A stretch of DNA of 55,502 nt from Plebeiibacterium sediminum (GCF_026013605.1 NZ_JAPDPJ010000044.1:1-55502); one strand, 5' to 3'. Shown: positions 24,444 to 34,212, numbered from the stretch's first letter. Program-made: numbers and translations. The notes: a model not told the origin generated them from the letters alone.

Positions 24444-26654
24444 ATGAAATCACTATACATTTTAGTTTTTTCGATGCTATTCTCATTGTCAGCCTATGCT
24501 GGTGATATTAAAGGGAAAGTACTCGAAAAAAAAGATAAAAAACAGGTACCCCTTATCGGCGTTAATGTTTATTGGGCAGGTACTACCGTTGGAACAATAA
24601 CTGATAGTAACGGGGCGTTTAAACTAAATCCTGTAAACCAACAAAACCTTTTGGTTTTTAGTTATGTGGGATATCAAAATGACACCATTAAAGTCATTGA
24701 TGAGAAACCTCTCGAGGTGTACATGAGTCAGGGTGCTGAATTAGAAGAAGTTGTTGTTGCCAAAAGAGTAGCATCAACATCCATTTCTAAAATGAATCCT
24801 TTATATGTGCAAAAGGTAAATGGAAAAGAGTTGGAACGATGTGCCTGCTGTAACCTTTCTGAAAGTTTTGAAACCAATGCCTCTGTTGATGTCGCTTATG
24901 CCGATGCTGTATCCGGGGTAAAACAAATACAGTTATTGGGATTATCCGGAAGATACTCTCAGATAACAATGGCCAATATTCCTTCATTACGTGGAGCAGA
25001 GTCTGCTTTTGGAATGGAATATGTTCCGGGAACATGGATGGAAAGCATTCAAATATCAAAAGGTTCTGCAGCTGTAAAAAATGGATACGAGTCCATCACC
25101 GGTCAAATTAACATTCAGCTCAAAGAGCCTTCTGGTACAGAAAAAATGCATTTTTATCTGTATGGAAACCAGGATGGCAAAACTGAAGCTACTTTTGGTC
25201 ATGCGTTTAGTTTAAACGACAAATGGTCTACCTCATTAATGGTTCAGGGAAGTGGAAACTTCAGAGAGATGGATATGAACGATGATGGCTTTTTAGATAA
25301 ACCATTGGCTAAAATGGGAAACATCATTAATCAATGGAATTATAGATCTGAAAAATTCACATCTAAGTTTGGCTTCTCGTATATCAACGAAAAAAGAGAA
25401 GGCGGACAAAAAGGTTTTGATCACAATAAAGATCAATCAGAACAGTCTTTATATGGTATTGATGTTGATGTAGAGCGTTTTAATGCTTTTGCAAAAAATG
25501 GTTTTATTTTCAACAGACCATCTACCAGTCTGGGAACAATTCTATCTTATAATTATTTTGACAGAAACTCATTTTATGGCAATAACACATTTAATGTAAC
25601 TCAGCAAAATTTTTACGCCAACATTATTTATCAATCGTACATTGGAGATACAAGACATACCTACAATGCAGGAGCTAGCTTAGTTTATGATAATAACGAC
25701 GCTGTATTTAATGGAAGTACAGAAAATGTTGGATTCACTGAAACTACTCCCGGTGTGTTTGCTGAGTACAATTATATTCCAAGTGATAAATTTACATTTA
25801 TGGCTGGTTTAAGATATGATTACAGTAGCTTACATGATGGATTTATTACACCAAGAGTACATGCAAAATACAATATTGGAGAACATATCACATTTAGAGC
25901 CAGCGCTGGTAAAGGATACAGAACTCCTGATGCAATTAGTGAAAACTCTAATTATTTAGCCAGTTCAAAATCTTTTATTTTCGATGAAGAAATAAAGCAA
26001 GAGAAAGCCTGGAATTATGGAATTGCCATGGTTAATGAAATTCCTGTTGGAGAAAAAAAGCTTAATGTAAATTTAGAGTTTTACAGAACTGATTTTGAAA
26101 ACCAATTGGTTGTGGATCTGGATAGAAATAGCCAAGAGGTACATTTCTATAATCTGGATGGAAAATCATACTCAAATATTTTCCAAATTGAATCAACTAT
26201 GGAAGTATTTAAACGTTTTGACTTGACTGCTGCTTATAGAATTAATGATGTACAAAGCACTTTCAGTGGCGAGCAAAACGATGTTCCTTTTGTAAATAAA
26301 TATAAAGGACTTCTGTCCGGCTCTTATCGCACAAACCTTGATAAATGGCAGTTTGACTTAACAGCTCAGTTCAATGGAAAGCAACGACTTCCTTCAACAG
26401 GGAATAACTCTATAGAAAATACTCGTGCTGATGAGTCAGAGAATTACATGGTAATGATGGCTCAGGTAACAAAAAATTATCGCAATTGGAGCTTTTATGT
26501 TGGCGGCGAAAATATTGGTGAATTTACACAAGACAATGCCATTATTGATCCGGAAAATCCTTTTGGAGACCAGTTTGATGCTTCTCGTGTTTGGGGCCCT
26601 TTATACGGAGGAATGGTATATGTGGGTATCAAATATAATTTAAGTAAAGAATAA
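24444..26654 (+). CDS. TonB-dependent receptor, probable metal importer
   Basis: I start this 736-residue protein at ATG 24444, which gives a clean signal peptide (MKSLYILVFSMLFSLSAYA). An upstream TTG at 24402 would add 14 unlikely residues. A CarboxypepD_reg-like domain follows (about 20-95), then a plug (about 105-235) and a beta-barrel ending in VGIKYNLSKE. The plug starts with the unusual cluster C133-A-C135-C136 in GKELERCACCNLSESFETNASV. This cluster, together with the His/Cys-rich gene before it and the HMA protein after it, points to a metal ion or metal chelate such as copper. The substrate is inferred. Confidence 0.9.
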   Translation: MKSLYILVFSMLFSLSAYAGDIKGKVLEKKDKKQVPLIGVNVYWAGTTVGTITDSNGAFKLNPVNQQNLLVFSYVGYQNDTIKVIDEKPLEVYMSQGAELEEVVVAKRVASTSISKMNPLYVQKVNGKELERCACCNLSESFETNASVDVAYADAVSGVKQIQLLGLSGRYSQITMANIPSLRGAESAFGMEYVPGTWMESIQISKGSAAVKNGYESITGQINIQLKEPSGTEKMHFYLYGNQDGKTEATFGHAFSLNDKWSTSLMVQGSGNFREMDMNDDGFLDKPLAKMGNIINQWNYRSEKFTSKFGFSYINEKREGGQKGFDHNKDQSEQSLYGIDVDVERFNAFAKNGFIFNRPSTSLGTILSYNYFDRNSFYGNNTFNVTQQNFYANIIYQSYIGDTRHTYNAGASLVYDNNDAVFNGSTENVGFTETTPGVFAEYNYIPSDKFTFMAGLRYDYSSLHDGFITPRVHAKYNIGEHITFRASAGKGYRTPDAISENSNYLASSKSFIFDEEIKQEKAWNYGIAMVNEIPVGEKKLNVNLEFYRTDFENQLVVDLDRNSQEVHFYNLDGKSYSNIFQIESTMEVFKRFDLTAAYRINDVQSTFSGEQNDVPFVNKYKGLLSGSYRTNLDKWQFDLTAQFNGKQRLPSTGNNSIENTRADESENYMVMMAQVTKNYRNWSFYVGGENIGEFTQDNAIIDPENPFGDQFDASRVWGPLYGGMVYVGIKYNLSKE

Positions 26655-26766
26655 ACAAAGGAGAAAGTAAACAAGGATAAAGTAGTTTCCTCAATATTTG
26701 AAAAATTAAAAAGCTATAAGTCAACTGCTTTTAGCTAAAAAGTATAATCATTATAAACAAATTACT

Positions 26767-27084
26767 ATGAAGAATTTAAAATTATTATTTACAGTTATGA
26801 TCCTTTTTATTGGTTTAACAACAACCTTTGCTAAGGATAAAAAAGCAGAAGTAAAAGAAGTAACTTACACTTGTTCTGTTGATTGCCATGCTTGTAAGGA
26901 AAAAATCATGAAAAATATTCCTTATGAAAAAGGAGTTAAAAAAGTTGTGGTTGACTTGGATCAAAAATTAGTAACTGTAGCTTTTAAAGAAGACAAAAAT
27001 ACGACTGAAAATATTCAAAAAGCACTTGAAAATTTAGGTTATGAAGCTGCTGTAAAAGAAAAAGAAGCTTCTAAAAAGAAGTAG
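26767..27084 (+). CDS. Heavy-metal-associated (HMA) domain periplasmic protein
   Basis: The 105-residue protein has a signal peptide (about 1-22, LKLLFTVMILFIGLTTTFA) and one HMA fold (about 30-97). The metal-binding C-x-x-C is present as CHAC in TCSVDCHACKEKIMKNIPYEKGVKKVVVDLDQKLVTVAF; the usual M-x-C-x-x-C is here V-D-C-H-A-C. It should bind Cu(I) or a similar soft ion in the periplasm. The gene follows the TonB receptor by 112 bases and ends at a shared terminator. It probably passes metal on from the receptor. Confidence 0.9.
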   Translation: MKNLKLLFTVMILFIGLTTTFAKDKKAEVKEVTYTCSVDCHACKEKIMKNIPYEKGVKKVVVDLDQKLVTVAFKEDKNTTENIQKALENLGYEAAVKEKEASKKK

Positions 27085-27106
27085 TAAAAATACTAAAGTA
27101 TTTTGT

Positions 27107-27137
27107 GAAGGGTAGAAATGATTTTCTGCCCTTCTTT
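27107..27137. terminator. Bidirectional terminator after the HMA gene
   Basis: GAAGGGTAGAAA (27107-27118) pairs with TTTCTGCCCTTC (27123-27134), with one G-T pair and a 4-base loop. A T-run follows. It serves the convergent MFS gene as well. Confidence 0.85.
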
Positions 27138-27144
27138 GTATTTA

Positions 27145-28278
27145 CTAATCTACTTTTACCTTCTGAGCAAAATATAAAGAAAACACAGCAATTACAGCTC
27201 CTGCAATAAATGGAATCCTCCAGTTTAACATCCACAACGCCCCTCCTATCACAGGAATAACAACCGCTGAAATATGATTGATTGTAAATCCAACGGCCAT
27301 GGATGGTGCAATATCCTCACGGTCACCTGTTTTTTGAAAATAAGTATTTATTGCCATGGATGCACTAAAGAAAATATGATTGGAAATATACAACACAATC
27401 ATTGTTATTCTGTCCTCAATAAAGGCGTAGGAAAGAAATATTAATATCAAAAAGATATACTCAACCGATAAAATAACACGCTCACCAAATCTGTTTATTC
27501 CCTTTGCAATTACAGGAGCCATAAAATAATTGATGATGTTATTGGCCACAAACAACATGGCAACACCTTCTATTTTAAATTGATATTTTTCTACCAGCAT
27601 AAAAACAGCAAATACCACAAATATTTGTTTACGAGCACCACTTAAAAAATTTAATACATAAAAAAGCCAGTACTTCTTTTTGAAGACCATTTTTTTCTGC
27701 TGTGCTGGTAGTTCTTTTTTTATAGGTTTTCTGGTCAATGCAAAAGAGGCAGCCAACATAACAACAATACCAAATCCAATAAATAACTCAGATAAACCAA
27801 AGTATTTTGATAGCAACCAAATAATACCACCCACACAAATATTGGTTAATGCTCCATAACTTTTAATACTACCTATAACTATAGGTGCTTGCTGTAATGA
27901 AAAATGTTGTAAGGTGAGACTCTGATTAACGGTTTCATAATAATGAAATCCTAACGACATGATTAGTGTTGTAAAAACTAAGCCTAAAAATGAAGGAAAG
28001 ATACCTGTTGTGGCAACACCAATTCCTAACACGAGGGTTCCTACCGCAGCCAATTTATGCTCTTTAATAATCAGCAACAAATAAACGACAAGCATAGCTA
28101 AAAAGCCAGGAATTTCGCGTACTGACTGAATAACTCCCACCTGAAGTCCGTTGATTCCTACCTCATCGACAGCATAATTATTAAATAAAGTTCGCCATGC
28201 CTGAAACCCTGCTGTTATTGCTACTGTCAACAATAGCAAATACCAATACATAGGATTTTTCCTAATTTCCTTAAGCAT
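27145..28278 (-). CDS. MFS transporter
   Basis: The 377-residue protein has about 12 predicted helices and a short N-terminus (MLKEIRKNPMYWYLLLLTVAITAGFQAWRTLFNNYAVDEVGINGLQVGVIQSVREIPGFLAML). The conserved intracellular loops are weak, with TRKPIKKELPAQQKK marking the central loop. I cannot assign a substrate. It has its own -7 box and shares a terminator with the HMA gene. The metal block next door is convergent, so it is not part of that operon. Confidence 0.88.
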   Translation of the reverse strand: MLKEIRKNPMYWYLLLLTVAITAGFQAWRTLFNNYAVDEVGINGLQVGVIQSVREIPGFLAMLVVYLLLIIKEHKLAAVGTLVLGIGVATTGIFPSFLGLVFTTLIMSLGFHYYETVNQSLTLQHFSLQQAPIVIGSIKSYGALTNICVGGIIWLLSKYFGLSELFIGFGIVVMLAASFALTRKPIKKELPAQQKKMVFKKKYWLFYVLNFLSGARKQIFVVFAVFMLVEKYQFKIEGVAMLFVANNIINYFMAPVIAKGINRFGERVILSVEYIFLILIFLSYAFIEDRITMIVLYISNHIFFSASMAINTYFQKTGDREDIAPSMAVGFTINHISAVVIPVIGGALWMLNWRIPFIAGAVIAVFSLYFAQKVKVD

Positions 28279-28326
28279 AAATTTTTGAGATTTATATGAA
28301 ATTCCAATATTGAAATTCAGAGCTTA

Positions 28327-28334
28327 CAAATGTA
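28327..28334 (-). promoter_or_regulatory. Probable -7 box for the MFS gene
   Basis: The minus strand reads TACATTTG, matching TAnnTTTG, about 50 bases before the ATG. Confidence 0.4.
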
Positions 28335-28433
28335 CTGGAAATATTTGGTGAATTAATCAAGTTAACAAGCTATAACAAAAACGTTAATAGTGAGATTAAT
28401 ATCCTGACAAAGTAGGTTCAAACCTAAAATACT

Positions 28434-29216
28434 TTACATAAAAAACTCAGGTTCTTTCCGCTTAGAACAAAAAGTGTAAAGTTTTGTAGCTGCAGTATGT
28501 ACAAAATCGCTATCGTTATAACGAGCTTCGTTTGGACAATATTTTACGCAGGCACAACATAAAATACATAAGGCAGAATTTGTTTTAATTGCTTCATCCA
28601 AAAGAATTGCATTGGTGGGACAAACATCAATACAGACACCACACTGATCACACTTTTGATTATCAGTAACCGGAGATACTTCTGGCATAACACCCAATTC
28701 TTTGTATGGTCTGTTACCTGGAACATCAAATGTTTTACCTAATCTGGCAGGATCTTCAAGTAAATTTTTAATCTTCTTTCCAAACTGTTCTGCTTTTGTT
28801 AGATCACTAACATCTGGTCTGTTTACAGCAATTGGAAATTGCTCCGTAGAAAAAGAATGTTCTCCAATAAAAGTTGCTGCGGCAATGGTTTTAAAACCTG
28901 ATTCTTCAGTAATATCTTTCAATTCAAGTAGCGCATCATCATAATCCCGGTTTCCATATACAGCGATCAATACTGCTTTTGAGTTTCTGCCTTTAATCTT
29001 TTTCAATTGTTCACTGGCTTCAGCCGGGACTCTGCCGCGGTATACAGGAACACCAAACAAAACTATACGATCTGAAATTTCTTCTGTTAATTGAAGTGGT
29101 TTTGTTAAATCGATATTCGAGATCTGTTCCAACCCAATACCTTTGGCTATTTCTTCTAAAACCTTTTTTGTTGTATTAGTTGGTGAAAAATATACTAAAT
29201 GTACTTTTTGAGTCAT
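28434..29216 (-). CDS. EFR1-type flavodoxin-ferredoxin fusion
   Basis: The 260-residue protein joins a flavodoxin-like domain (about 1-165; VHLVYFSPTNTTKKVLEEIAKG, with the FMN phosphate loop SPTNTTK, and FGVPVYRGRVP) to a C-terminal domain with two [4Fe-4S] motifs: CDQCGVCIDVCP and CILCCACVKYCP. This is the EFR1 family seen in anaerobes. It probably shuttles electrons between flavin and low-potential Fe-S partners. Such a carrier would suit enzymes that need reduced Fe-S, such as radical-SAM KamA elsewhere in this window, but no direct link is visible. It is a single-gene unit with a clear -7 box. Confidence 0.93.
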   Translation of the reverse strand: MTQKVHLVYFSPTNTTKKVLEEIAKGIGLEQISNIDLTKPLQLTEEISDRIVLFGVPVYRGRVPAEASEQLKKIKGRNSKAVLIAVYGNRDYDDALLELKDITEESGFKTIAAATFIGEHSFSTEQFPIAVNRPDVSDLTKAEQFGKKIKNLLEDPARLGKTFDVPGNRPYKELGVMPEVSPVTDNQKCDQCGVCIDVCPTNAILLDEAIKTNSALCILCCACVKYCPNEARYNDSDFVHTAATKLYTFCSKRKEPEFFM

Positions 29217-29237
29217 GATCTTATTTCTTTAGGGCTG

Positions 29238-29245
29238 CAAAAGTA
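29238..29245 (-). promoter_or_regulatory. Probable -7 box for the EFR1 gene
   Basis: The minus strand reads TACTTTTG, matching TAnnTTTG, about 22 bases before the ATG. Confidence 0.45.
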
Positions 29246-29334
29246 AGAATATTCTCAATATTATATTTTAATTATAATTGAAATAATAAAGAGTGTGCTT
29301 AGATTTTTATATTTTGAATTCAGTTAACAATCAT

Positions 29335-30360
29335 TTACAGATATTGAAATTCAATATTATCAACAATAAATACCAAAAGATATGATAAAGAAAAAGCGAT
29401 AGCCGGGGACACCATCCAAATAATAAAGAACTTATTTACAGCAGTCTTTCTAAAAATATTTTTATATCCTAATTTAGCTACACCTATTCCTATAATAGCA
29501 CCAACATTCAATTGAACCAAGGAGGTTGGAATCCCTTTAATCAATGAGGCTGTTAGTAATAAACTTGCTGAAATAAATGCAATAATAGCCGCTTCTATTT
29601 TCCCAAATAAAACAATTTCTTTTCCGGTATTTTTAACAACAGAATGCCCAAATAAAGAACTACCTATTCCAAAACACGGTGCAATAATTAAAGTGGCTAA
29701 GATTAACACATGTACATAATACTCTTGACGAACATTTAAAACATTAAAAGTTAAACTAGCCATTGGACCAACTGCATTAGCAACATTATTGGTGCCAATA
29801 GAAAATGCTACAAACAAAGACATGATCACTAATATGCTTTTCAGCCACAAACTATTATTAAAAGATGAAATACTGGTAAATCCCTTCCTACGTAATGGTT
29901 TGTATATATACTTACCAATCAAATAGGAAATAACAAATGCAAATAATGGCATAATAAACCAAGTGGGTAAAATTTCATAGAATAACTTATGCGTATTTAA
30001 TGTATTATAATAAACGGCAGGTGCTGTTACTGCCATCACAGTAGATTGACTTGTGGACTGAGGTACCCCAAAAAGGTTAGCTATTAGTAACGAAATTGAA
30101 ATTGAAAACAGAATAACTGACACAACAGGGTATGACATTAACTCTGGCGCCAAAATACTCTTGCCTAAAGTATTTGCAGTTTCTTTACCTCCCAAAATAG
30201 CTCCAAGAAAAACTGCGATTCCAAACAAACCGGGGATCAGGCTTTTTTTTATAATTCCAGCTCCATAAATAGCAGAAAATGAAGGTGCAGTTCCACTACC
30301 TCCCATATTAATAGCTAAAAACATAGCTATGATACAAGGAATTAAAAAAGGAATAATCAT
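29335..30360 (-). CDS. PiT-family (PHO4) inorganic anion permease
   Basis: The 341-residue membrane protein has the internal duplication of the PiT family. The first half has INMGGSGTAPSFSAIYGAGIIKK and GKETANTLGKSIL, and the second has FSIGTNNVANAVGPMA and GKEIVLFGKIEA. Each half follows the signature GxNDxxNAxG only loosely; the N-terminal one is degenerate (NMGGSGTAPSFSA). PiT members carry phosphate with H+ or Na+, and some carry sulfate, so the substrate is open. Phosphate would fit with the phytase locus 15 kb away. It is not in an operon with the two-component pair upstream, since a terminator lies between. Confidence 0.85.
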   Translation of the reverse strand: MIIPFLIPCIIAMFLAINMGGSGTAPSFSAIYGAGIIKKSLIPGLFGIAVFLGAILGGKETANTLGKSILAPELMSYPVVSVILFSISISLLIANLFGVPQSTSQSTVMAVTAPAVYYNTLNTHKLFYEILPTWFIMPLFAFVISYLIGKYIYKPLRRKGFTSISSFNNSLWLKSILVIMSLFVAFSIGTNNVANAVGPMASLTFNVLNVRQEYYVHVLILATLIIAPCFGIGSSLFGHSVVKNTGKEIVLFGKIEAAIIAFISASLLLTASLIKGIPTSLVQLNVGAIIGIGVAKLGYKNIFRKTAVNKFFIIWMVSPAIAFSLSYLLVFIVDNIEFQYL

Positions 30361-30635
30361 ATTTTTTTTTATATTGGTTAAAACTACTGAACTCTAAACT
30401 GGCTCATTTATCTAATACAACGCTTTCATCTATTGCACATTACAATCCATTTACTAAAAGAAAAAGCATGAAAATGAAGGATATTAATAGTCAATATCCA
30501 TATGCATTGCAATAGATAAATTCAGATACTATTTTTTTATTTCCGGGATTAACAAATGATTCCAGAAAACGCATATATCCTTATTTTTTGAACAAAACAA
30601 AGATCATAAATGAAACCAACGAATTTAATAGTGGA

Positions 30636-30657
30636 AAAACGTATTTTTTATAATACG
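30636..30657 (-). terminator. Terminator after the NarXL-like pair
   Basis: On the minus strand CGTATT, a 6-base loop and AATACG are followed by TTTTT. It lies within the 30361-30679 gap. The rest of that gap is AT-rich and must contain the promoter of the PiT gene, which I cannot place. Confidence 0.65.
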
Positions 30658-30679
30658 CATATATACGTAGAATTATGAT

Positions 30680-31324
30680 TTACAATTCAAAATACTGTTT
30701 CTTAATAGCATACACTACTAATTCTGCTGTATTTTTAGATTGAGACTTAAGTAAAATATTCTCTCTGTGTTTATCAACTGTACGTTTACTGATATATAAA
30801 ACATCTGCAATTTCCTGATTCGACAATCCTTTGCAAATGTGAAACAAAACTTCCTGTTCTCGTTTTGAAAGCTCTGTATTCTCTTTATTGGAAGTACTAT
30901 TTTTATTTAAATTTTTAATAATTGAATTAAGTATTTCCGGCGAAAAGTAATTTTTACCATCATAAACATCCGCAATGGCCTGTTCCACATCTTTAAACTT
31001 CGAATTTTTCAACAAAAAGCCCCTTGCTCCTGCATCAATCATATCTCTGTAAAAATTTTCTTCGGCATACATTGACAGAGCGATGATTTTGAGAGATGGG
31101 AAGATTTGAAGCGCTTCTTTAGTCGCCTCAATTCCATTTTTTACCGGCATTTCAATATCCATTAAAACAATATCAGGTACAGTAGATTGAATACTATTGA
31201 TAAATTCATCTCCATTTTTAGCTTCTGATATATGAGAAATAAAGCTACTTGTTGACAATAAAAACTTTAAACCTTCGCGAAAAAGATCATGGTCATCAAC
31301 GATAATTATATGTAAACCTGTCAT
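30680..31324 (-). CDS. NarL-type response regulator
   Basis: The 214-residue protein has a receiver domain with D10-D11, phospho-acceptor D56 in DIVLMDIEMP, and a LuxR-type helix-turn-helix (about 150-210; LSKREQEVLFHICKGLSNQEIADVLYISKRTVDKHRENILLK). It overlaps the histidine kinase gene by 4 bases, so the two are translationally coupled. Target genes are unknown; neighbours on both sides (PiT permease, ars cluster) are candidates by position only. Confidence 0.94.
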   Translation of the reverse strand: MTGLHIIIVDDHDLFREGLKFLLSTSSFISHISEAKNGDEFINSIQSTVPDIVLMDIEMPVKNGIEATKEALQIFPSLKIIALSMYAEENFYRDMIDAGARGFLLKNSKFKDVEQAIADVYDGKNYFSPEILNSIIKNLNKNSTSNKENTELSKREQEVLFHICKGLSNQEIADVLYISKRTVDKHRENILLKSQSKNTAELVVYAIKKQYFEL

Positions 31325-32262
31325 TTTAAATTTAGCTCAATAAACACATAAACACCTTTACCCTTACGACTTTTTAATTCAATTCTACCATTTATTGATT
31401 TTACCCTGGAATAAATATTCGTAAGTCCCATTCCCTGATCCATAGCCTCATCAATATCAAATCCCACTCCATTATCTTCATACATAAATATTAATTTGCT
31501 GTCATCAACCAATAGTTTAATACTTGCATCAGATGCTGAAGCGTGCTTTAAGGTATTATTTATTAATTCGCATGAGATTCTGTATAAAATAACTTCAACA
31601 TTATATGATAAACGCAAGTCTTTCAGATTTGAATCAAATCTAACCACAAGATCTCTGTCGACAACAATATTATGTATAAAATTTTTTATCCCCTTTTCAA
31701 GACCATAAAATTCTAATATCTGAGGATTTAAATGGTATGATATTTCTTTTGTTGATATAATAGCACTATCAATAGCAACCTCTGTTTTACTCAAAATTTC
31801 TGAGATTCTTTCTGTCAAATCAGCTTTATCAATTGCTGATATACTCATTTTTGCAGATGATAAAATTGGACCTAAACCATCGTGTAACTCTTTTGAAAAA
31901 TACTTACGTTCTTTTTCTTCTGTTGAAATAATTGCTGCCAAAACTTTTGCTTCATTTTGTTTTCTATAATCCGATAACTTATTAATCAAATTGAAAATCT
32001 TATGAATATAAAATGATGCAATAAACATGGTTATAGAAATAACTACTGCAATCCACCCTCCAATATATGCCTGAAAACTTTCATCCTTAGCATACAATAA
32101 AGTATATAAATCGTTTAAACGTCGTAAAGCCATCAATAAAAATCCAATGGCAATACTAATCCAGGCAATATTAAATTTTGTTCTGGGAATAAGTTTTATT
32201 GCAATTACAAAAGCAGCAAACTGTAATAATACAGATAGAATTATAGCAATTTGAAGTATCAT
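31321..32262 (-). CDS. NarX/DesK-type sensor histidine kinase
   Basis: The 313-residue protein has three transmembrane helices (about 2-22, 32-48, 66-87) and hardly any periplasmic domain, so it may sense within the membrane. A HisKA_3 dimerisation domain follows with EEKERKYFSKELHDGLGPILSSAKMS (H127). The HATPase domain has CELINNTLKHA, YEDNGVGFD and GMGLTNIYSRVKSINGRIELKSRKGKG. This matches kinases that pair with NarL-type regulators, and such a gene overlaps its end. Confidence 0.93.
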   Translation of the reverse strand: MILQIAIILSVLLQFAAFVIAIKLIPRTKFNIAWISIAIGFLLMALRRLNDLYTLLYAKDESFQAYIGGWIAVVISITMFIASFYIHKIFNLINKLSDYRKQNEAKVLAAIISTEEKERKYFSKELHDGLGPILSSAKMSISAIDKADLTERISEILSKTEVAIDSAIISTKEISYHLNPQILEFYGLEKGIKNFIHNIVVDRDLVVRFDSNLKDLRLSYNVEVILYRISCELINNTLKHASASDASIKLLVDDSKLIFMYEDNGVGFDIDEAMDQGMGLTNIYSRVKSINGRIELKSRKGKGVYVFIELNLK

Positions 32263-32372
32263 TTAACAAATTTAGCAGATTTATAAATGAAAAGAATACG
32301 TTTTTAATCGTATTTACATGTAACTATAATTAGATTGCTAAAAGTCAATATGCATTCAGATTATAAAACAAA

Positions 32373-32404
32373 AAAATCCAAAACACTAAGGCATTTTGGA
32401 TTTT
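32373..32404 (-). terminator. Terminator at the end of the ars cluster
   Basis: AAAATCCAAAA (32373-32383) and TTTTGGATTTT (32394-32404) form an 11-bp stem with T-rich flanks. It lies 22 bases past the permease stop. Confidence 0.75.
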
Positions 32405-32425
32405 GAAATATCATGATACGATTAG

Positions 32426-33469
32426 TTACATCAGATAATTAAATATAAAGCCAACCATTACAATTCCCAATGCTACAATGCTTACAAAAATGGCTATTAA
32501 CTGCCACTTTAATACTTTTTTTAGGATAATAATTTCCGGAAGCGATAAAGCAATTACAGACATCATAAAAGCCAATGCTGTTCCAAGAGAAACGCCTTTC
32601 TCCATTAAAACACTGACTATAGGAATAATACCTGCTGCATTAGAATACATCGGCACACCAATTAAAATGGCAAGCGGTACAGAATACCAGTTCTGGTCAC
32701 CCAGTAAAGCTCCCATAAAATCTTCCGGTACATAACCATGAGCTCCAGCTCCCACAGCCACACCTAAAACTATGTATATCCATATCTTACCTACAATCTC
32801 CTTTACTGCTTTATAACCCGAATGAATTCTATCTGTGAATGTAATCTTTTCCTCTTCAGAATCACCTTGTCCCGATTTAACCTGAAATACCCAGTCAGCC
32901 ACATACTTTTCCAGCTTAAACATTCCGATTAGCCATCCAGATAAAATAGCCACAAGTAACCCTGTTACTACATAAATTAAAGCCACTTTAATGCCAAACA
33001 ATCCAACTAGCAGAACCAAAGCAACCTCATTAACCATTGGCGCAGCAATAAGGAACGAAAAGGTAACTCCAATAGGAATACCTGCTTCTACAAATCCGAG
33101 AAACAAAGGAATGGCAGAACAAGAACAAAATGGAGTCACAATTCCTAGCAATGAAGCCAGAATATTTCCTGTAAACAGAGACTTTCCTTCCAAAAGACGT
33201 CTTGTTTTTTCTGGAGAAAAATAGGTGCGTACTATTCCTACAAAATAGATAATAAGCACCAATAGAAGCAACACTTTTGGAACTTCAAAAATCAAAAATC
33301 GAATGGATTCAGTAAGATGACTTCCTGATTGTAAGTTGAATACTGATTCGGTCAGAAAATCGGCCATTGGCTGCAAATTCCAATAAATCAACACCCATAT
33401 TGGTAACATTAGCAAGGGAAGAACCCAGGCATTATTACTTTTATTTATTGCTATAACTTTCTGTATCAT
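32426..33469 (-). CDS. ArsP/DUF318-type permease
   Basis: The 347-residue protein has about 8-10 helices and the hallmark GIVTPFCSCSAIPLFLGFVEAGIPIGVTFSFLIAAPMVNEVALVLL of the PF03773 permease family. A second half has PMYSNAAGIIPIVSVLMEKG. ArsP members export trivalent organoarsenicals and use the cysteines in FCSCS. Its position at the end of an arsR-thioredoxin-arsF-arsG cluster supports an arsenic-related role. It lies 30 bases after the arsG-like gene and ends at a terminator. Export of other soft-metal or thiol compounds remains possible. Confidence 0.88.
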   Translation of the reverse strand: MIQKVIAINKSNNAWVLPLLMLPIWVLIYWNLQPMADFLTESVFNLQSGSHLTESIRFLIFEVPKVLLLLVLIIYFVGIVRTYFSPEKTRRLLEGKSLFTGNILASLLGIVTPFCSCSAIPLFLGFVEAGIPIGVTFSFLIAAPMVNEVALVLLVGLFGIKVALIYVVTGLLVAILSGWLIGMFKLEKYVADWVFQVKSGQGDSEEEKITFTDRIHSGYKAVKEIVGKIWIYIVLGVAVGAGAHGYVPEDFMGALLGDQNWYSVPLAILIGVPMYSNAAGIIPIVSVLMEKGVSLGTALAFMMSVIALSLPEIIILKKVLKWQLIAIFVSIVALGIVMVGFIFNYLM

Positions 33470-33499
33470 AAAATTAATTCTAATAAAAGTGTGATTTAT

Positions 33500-34210
33500 C
33501 TATAATTGAATACCCAATAAAATGGTAATTGAATAATAAAGTCCCACTATTAAAAACACGACAGCCACTACCCTTCGAAACCAATATTCAAAAGATTTCA
33601 TCTTATTATATATTCCACCAACAGCATTAATACTGAAAGCTAAAATCCATGCAAAAATAATAACCGGAATTCCTGTAGCTAAGGCAAATACAAAAGGTAA
33701 ATACAATCCACTGACACTACTGAGTGCCATTGGAATCAACATACCAAAATATAACACCCCACTATATGGACAAAAGGCAAGCGCAAATACAATTCCCAAT
33801 AAAAGAACACCCCAAAAGCTATTTTTTGAGGACTCTTCTAATTTATTTGTCAGTTTTGATAATGCTGGGAAATTAATATTTATGATTCCCAGCATAAAAA
33901 CGCCAATTACTATTAATAAAGGTCCTAACAGTCTTTCTCCCCAAAGTTGCAAGGCACTTTCAAATGCAAACTGACTAATGCCTACATAAAACAAAACACC
34001 TAAAATTGAGTATGATATACTTCTTCCTAAAGTATAAACAATACCATTTATAAATACTTTCTTTCTGTTTTCGATATCCTTACTAATAAAACCAATAGCA
34101 GTAATATTAGTAGCCATAGGACAAGGACTAATGGCAGTCATCAGTCCCAAAATAAAGGCTGATAAAAAGGGCACTTGTGCATTCTCTAGTAGACTATTAA
34201 GAAAATCCAT
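33500..34210 (-). CDS. ArsG-like efflux permease (DsbD/CcdA-type membrane fold)
   Basis: The 236-residue protein has six to seven helices. Its start, ILGLMTAISPCPMATNITAIGFISKDIENRKKVFINGIVYTLGRSISYSILG, is typical of the ArsG group of the LysE/DsbD-like superfamily, including the conserved SPCPMATN. A second CPYSGVLYFGMLIPMAL motif lies in the second half, so both motifs hold a Cys-Pro. ArsG was described with ArsE and ArsF as an exporter of trivalent aromatic arsenicals such as reduced roxarsone. The gene is 2 bases from the arsF-like gene, so the two are tightly coupled. Confidence 0.85.
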   Translation of the reverse strand: MDFLNSLLENAQVPFLSAFILGLMTAISPCPMATNITAIGFISKDIENRKKVFINGIVYTLGRSISYSILGVLFYVGISQFAFESALQLWGERLLGPLLIVIGVFMLGIININFPALSKLTNKLEESSKNSFWGVLLLGIVFALAFCPYSGVLYFGMLIPMALSSVSGLYLPFVFALATGIPVIIFAWILAFSINAVGGIYNKMKSFEYWFRRVVAVVFLIVGLYYSITILLGIQL

Positions 34211-34212
34211 AC

